Below, in pieces: positions 60,793-64,000 of a stretch of DNA of 64,000 nt. Below the pieces are notes generated by a model that saw nothing but the letters and a program-made list of their open reading frames with translations, did not search any database and was not told where the DNA came from. The stretch lies in NCBI GenBank assembly GCA_020050835.1, contig JAGVKB010000102.1, positions 210,126 to 274,125 on the forward strand, read 5' to 3'. Both the position numbers and the translations under genes were made by a program. Position 1 is the stretch's first letter; each line of letters begins with the position of its first letter. Source of the DNA: Candidatus Obscuribacterales bacterium (lineage in GTDB: Bacteria; Cyanobacteriota; Vampirovibrionia; Obscuribacterales; Obscuribacteraceae).

Positions 60793-61386
60793 ATGAGCGA
60801 GAAAACCTCAAATGTAAGCATTCGCATTCCGGAAGAGTACCGGAAACGCCTTCAATTGCAGGCTGACAAGAAGGGAATCAGCTTCAATGCCCATCTTTTG
60901 CGGGTGCTGGAGATTCACTTGATGAACTCCGGTTTCGGTCCAACCTCCTGCACTTCCAATTCCGGTCGGTTGTTTCAAATTAGAAGTGAACCATATCTGG
61001 ATAATGTGGACGAGACAACTTGGGCCTACTTCATTGATGAACCGAAGTACGAAAAGGAACGCGCTTATTATTTGATAGGCATAGGAAGAACTATTCTACG
61101 CGATTGGCAGGTGAAGGATAAAGCCACTGTCTCCAAAGAAGTCGGCTTGGCTTTGCTCAACTATTACAACAGGAAGGGTTTTGATATCGATCGCCTTGTC
61201 TGGAATCAGTATCCTGGACCAGATAACGATGGGCGCCGAGTGTTACAAGTCGCTGAAGTTCCTGAGACGCTTGAGGAATTTCTTGATTTACTGATGGCTG
61301 ACAAATGGGTCGACAAGTTCGTAACCCAGGACGAAAGAAGTCAGGACATGCGGCGGGGTCGACCGGAATCTGCACTTTATCGATGA
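60793..61386 (+). CDS. ribbon-helix-helix (Arc/MetJ-like) regulator with unknown C-terminal domain
   Basis: The 197-residue protein starts with a ribbon-helix-helix-like segment: VSIRIPEEYRKRLQLQADKKGISFNAHLLRVLE (residues 8-40), where the strand would contact DNA in a dimer. Residues 60-197 form an acidic/aromatic domain without recognised motifs (TWAYFIDEPKYEKERAYYLIGIG). The ATG directly follows a probable operator and lacks a ribosome site, so the message may be leaderless. The long C-terminus is unusual for this class, which is typically 50-100 residues, and could bind a ligand or partner. Confidence 0.7.
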   Translation: MSEKTSNVSIRIPEEYRKRLQLQADKKGISFNAHLLRVLEIHLMNSGFGPTSCTSNSGRLFQIRSEPYLDNVDETTWAYFIDEPKYEKERAYYLIGIGRTILRDWQVKDKATVSKEVGLALLNYYNRKGFDIDRLVWNQYPGPDNDGRRVLQVAEVPETLEEFLDLLMADKWVDKFVTQDERSQDMRRGRPESALYR

Positions 61387-61585
61387 CGATCGATGCCATT
61401 TCTGCAACTGGTGCATGAGGGCACCATGACTGCTCAGTTGAATTGAACTAGAACACAGGCGTGATGGTACGAGGCACGTTCTTAATGACCGTGCCGCAGT
61501 TACTACTACGCAAAGATAGCAGCGGTGCCGAGGCGGTGTTGCATCCTGTGTTTACTCTCAGCCCCTTCGAGGAATCTGCACTGTG

Positions 61586-62431
61586 ATGGAATTCTTTATA
61601 CCTTTCGTGATCTTCTATGTATGGCACGCACTCGGCGTTACGGTGGGCTATCATCGACTGATTTCACATCGGTCTTTTGCTTGCCCTAAGTTCGTGGAGT
61701 ATTTCTGGGTGCTGGCTGGCTACCTCGCTTTTGAGGGATCACCGATCTGGTGGGCGACAATCCACCGCGCGCACCATCGGTATGCTGACACTAAGCTCGA
61801 TCCTCATTCGCCTCGCAACGGTATCTATGAGGCTCACGTCGGATGGTTGACTCATCGAGGATATGCCAAGCACGTTGATCCTCAGACACAAGCTAAAGAC
61901 CTCGTCAACGATCCTCTCTATTCCTTCCTGGAGCAAGATGGTGTCTGGAAGCGGGCTCACTTGATGGCTTTCAGTTCGTCCCTGGCTTTTCGGTTGATAA
62001 TCTGGGCGTGCTTTGGCTGGGTGGCTGCTCTTGCCAGTCTTTTGGCCGGTCTGGCTGTTTTGCAGATTCCACTTATGTTGAATGTAGTTTGCCATATTCC
62101 GAAACTTGGCTACAAAAGTTATGCAGTGAAGGACGACAGCGTCAACGTCTGGTGGGTAGCGCTCCTCGCCATGGGAGAAGGTTGGCACAATAATCACCAT
62201 GCCAGTCCTGGCTCGGCAAGAACTGGAATACGCCTGTGGGAAGTTGATGTGTCCTGGTTGACCATCTTACTGATGAAGCACTTGGGGCTCGCTTGGCGAA
62301 TCAATGAAGCCACACATTTAGATCTTGCGCGGCGGGCTGGACTAATGACCCCTGTTCGTCGTCTCTTGGCCAAACACAGGTTGAGACGAATCACTTATAG
62401 TGCAGCGCGCAAACCTAAGCAAATCGCTTGA
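61586..62431 (+). CDS. acyl-lipid/acyl-CoA delta-9-type fatty acid desaturase
   Basis: The 281-residue membrane enzyme has the three histidine boxes of the DesC/SCD class: HRLISH (23-28), HRAHHRY in the middle and HNNHHASPGSARTG near the C-terminus, with four or so hydrophobic helices between. It introduces a double bond in fatty acyl chains with oxygen and a di-iron centre, adjusting membrane fluidity, as in cyanobacteria. A GTG one codon earlier (61583) is the alternative start, with GAGG 9 bases before it. It is unlinked to other lipid genes here. Confidence 0.92.
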   Translation: MEFFIPFVIFYVWHALGVTVGYHRLISHRSFACPKFVEYFWVLAGYLAFEGSPIWWATIHRAHHRYADTKLDPHSPRNGIYEAHVGWLTHRGYAKHVDPQTQAKDLVNDPLYSFLEQDGVWKRAHLMAFSSSLAFRLIIWACFGWVAALASLLAGLAVLQIPLMLNVVCHIPKLGYKSYAVKDDSVNVWWVALLAMGEGWHNNHHASPGSARTGIRLWEVDVSWLTILLMKHLGLAWRINEATHLDLARRAGLMTPVRRLLAKHRLRRITYSAARKPKQIA

Positions 62432-62695
62432 GTCGCTCGACTGAAAGAGGATTACCTTTGCGAAAAGTTGGTCTAAACATCTTAATGCGTAATTTCGTTT
62501 CGTAGGTAATTGGAATCAACCGATTGAGCACCTCAAGATGAGCCAGACCTTGGCGCCTGGATGGTTTCCAAGACATGTCTCGGCGACACCCTGTCAAGAG
62601 GTGGATGAAGAGCGTTGTGAATAATCGCGCCCTCGGACAGCAGGATCCGCCTGTGTTTGTTAAGATGTTCGCCTGGTCCGCGCCAGGGCTCATCA
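62432..62695. other. intergenic region, nothing recognised
   Basis: About 260 bases follow the desaturase with no credible gene, promoter pair or strong hairpin. Short frames on both strands look like chance. Confidence 0.4.
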
Positions 62696-63826
62696 ATGAA
62701 TCAAAGTAAAATCGCATCAATTTTGGTAGTGGCAATTCTGTTGTCGGTCTTGCTCGCCTATTTTGGCAGACCCAAGCCACCACTTCTGGAGCTGGTCACA
62801 GCTCGCCAGGAATTGCCCGACCTTGCTGAGCATTTGCCTGGCAGCACTGCTTTGGCTGATCGCGTTACAAAGTCATATAGATTGGCGATGGTTCTTGTAA
62901 AAACTCCATACTCGGCTGACAGTGCTGTCGCGCTCGAATCGCTTAGAACCTGGGCCGCTGAGAGATTTCAACGCGAACCAGGTTTTCTGCATCCGGTCGC
63001 TCTCGAGCCGGCTCCGGCTCCAATCCGTACTTTTGTTGATTCGTTGTTCTACAACCTGGGCGCTTATGTCTACTTCGGTCTCGAGGAGATAGTGGGCAAC
63101 TGCCTGCAGGCTCAGATCGCGAGATTTCACGAGACTCAGCCTTATGCTGCCTTTCGAAACTCATATTTCGAGCTCTTTGGCATGGATGCCGATTCCGCGA
63201 CACTGCTTGCCCGCTATCAGTCGCAACGTGCCAAGATTGCTGTCGACGTGGTTCTGTGGAGCATCTTGTGGGCAATTGCTCTGGGAATTGGCGCCGGGTT
63301 TGTCTTGAGAGGACAGCCCGGAACCAAGTTCGATCGGCTGAGAAGAATGCTGGCGGCGGAGTGGCTTTTGTTGGCAGGGTGTTATTTACTGTCTGCGCTT
63401 GGTGAAAATCAAGTTTCAATGCTGGTATCGTCGGTAGTGGCTGCCGCAGCTGGCATTTATCTGCGCAATCCGTTCATGCTCTTGCGTAGAGAAAATGGCG
63501 GCGTGACCATCCAACCTGTTACTATCCCATCTCGATGGATTGCGATCGCGCTTTGGACTACTTATAGTCTTGCTGCGATTCAGGTATTGAGTTGGATTCG
63601 AGTCGGAACGCTTAATACACCCGACCCTGTCACACTTCTGCTTTCGAGTTCTTCCGGCAATTTCTTGCTTGACCCCGCAGCTGATAAGAGAAACTTGATG
63701 AGGCTCTTCGGAATCGTCTGGCTAGCGCTCGGATTATGGACCCTTTGGCAATCTCAGCGGGATGCAGCGGTGGTGCGAGAAACGGAAAAGGCATTAGCAT
63801 CGCTACAAGGTCCCTTCGCTCCGTGA
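62696..63826 (+). CDS. membrane protein of unknown function
   Basis: The 376-residue protein has an N-terminal helix (IASILVVAILLSVLLAYFG), a soluble domain of about 150 residues (TARQELPDLAEHLPGSTALADR; ALESLRTWAAERFQREPG), and then four to five membrane helices (about 190-345) with a charged end. The topology resembles a sensor-like extracytoplasmic domain followed by a membrane unit, but no signature is visible. The ATG at 62696 has AGGG upstream; the longer frame lacks support. Confidence 0.7.
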   Translation: MNQSKIASILVVAILLSVLLAYFGRPKPPLLELVTARQELPDLAEHLPGSTALADRVTKSYRLAMVLVKTPYSADSAVALESLRTWAAERFQREPGFLHPVALEPAPAPIRTFVDSLFYNLGAYVYFGLEEIVGNCLQAQIARFHETQPYAAFRNSYFELFGMDADSATLLARYQSQRAKIAVDVVLWSILWAIALGIGAGFVLRGQPGTKFDRLRRMLAAEWLLLAGCYLLSALGENQVSMLVSSVVAAAAGIYLRNPFMLLRRENGGVTIQPVTIPSRWIAIALWTTYSLAAIQVLSWIRVGTLNTPDPVTLLLSSSSGNFLLDPAADKRNLMRLFGIVWLALGLWTLWQSQRDAAVVRETEKALASLQGPFAP

Positions 63827-64000
63827 GTTTTCAAAATCACTGAAGTGCTCTGATGTTTCCCCTTCCGCACGGATAGCTATCATCCCCAAATGAGCAAGAT
63901 TTAGGGCAGGAATTGATTTTGTTAGGCTTGACGATACAACTTTATCCCAGAGCCTCATAGGCACCGGGAGAATTGCGATGCAAACTGATACTTAGCATCA
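63827..64000. other. right-edge non-coding sequence
   Basis: No frame of note reaches the edge. TTAGGCTTGACGATACAAC may be part of a promoter for a gene outside the window, but only a -35-like TTGACG is visible. Confidence 0.3.

Noticed and set aside
1..64000. tRNA, rRNA or riboswitch genes
   Set aside because: I looked for T-loop words, anticodon-stem layouts and common riboswitch cores in the gaps and found none convincing; a covariance-model search would decide.

Overview
The window is ordinary bacterial chromosome, near 50% G+C by eye, densely coded on both strands. I see no rRNA, tRNA, CRISPR array or intact mobile element. Several traits fit a non-photosynthetic relative of the Cyanobacteria (Vampirovibrionia/Melainabacteria, perhaps Obscuribacterales): many exported tetratricopeptide (TPR) proteins, a short cyanobacterial-type RRM protein, a BtpA-family protein, a flavin reductase like the C-terminal domain of flavodiiron proteins, polyphosphate kinase, and an outer-membrane lipid A gene (lpxA). 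This placement is an inference from gene content.

Layout. 1-9.6 kb: the start of an aldehyde dehydrogenase and a RidA-type deaminase (last steps of the tryptophan/2-aminomuconate route), a large membrane protein, an RRM protein, a TPR protein, an SGNH-like protein, then asparaginase, kynurenine formamidase and BtpA. 9.6-18.1 kb: Nudix and ppk1, an NlpC/P60 protein, exported proteins, and an unusual NDH-2/cyclic-nucleotide/CBS fusion. 18.1-21.2 kb: a decayed mobile-DNA zone with an IS66 remnant, an integrase remnant and an intact Fic gene. 22.2-37.9 kb, minus strand: an SGNH-like protein, a DUF1989-GcvT fusion, an acyl-CoA-dehydrogenase-like/flavin-reductase pair, TPR genes and the core kynurenine cluster (kmo, kynU, ACMSD, HAO, TPR, TDO), then a phosphoesterase and folE. 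38.1-43.7 kb: envelope genes fabZ, lpxA, an MFS transporter and two glycosyltransferases. 44.2-46.3 kb: four tandem paralogous exported glycine-rich proteins with their own promoter and terminator hairpin. 46.6-63.8 kb: a reductase, DUF2252, TerC, an AI-2E-type transporter, TPR proteins, a response regulator, a J-like/MshEN-like protein, an FkbM methyltransferase, a 23-residue-repeat coiled-coil protein, a ribbon-helix-helix-like regulator with twin operators, a fatty acid desaturase and a membrane protein.

Together the genes encode every step from tryptophan to 2-aminomuconate and its deamination: TDO, KynB, KMO, KynU, HAO, ACMSD, AMSDH and 2-aminomuconate deaminase. They lie in three blocks. 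The next steps probably lie beyond the left edge. The asparaginase next to kynB and the oxidase/reductase pair downstream of kmo suggest a broader amino-acid-degrading capacity.

The most unusual items are the four-gene exported family, the three-domain NDH-2 fusion, the TPR gene translationally coupled to TDO, a putative small dispersed element present twice (52.5 and 56.9 kb), and the twin operator abutting the start codon at 60.79 kb.
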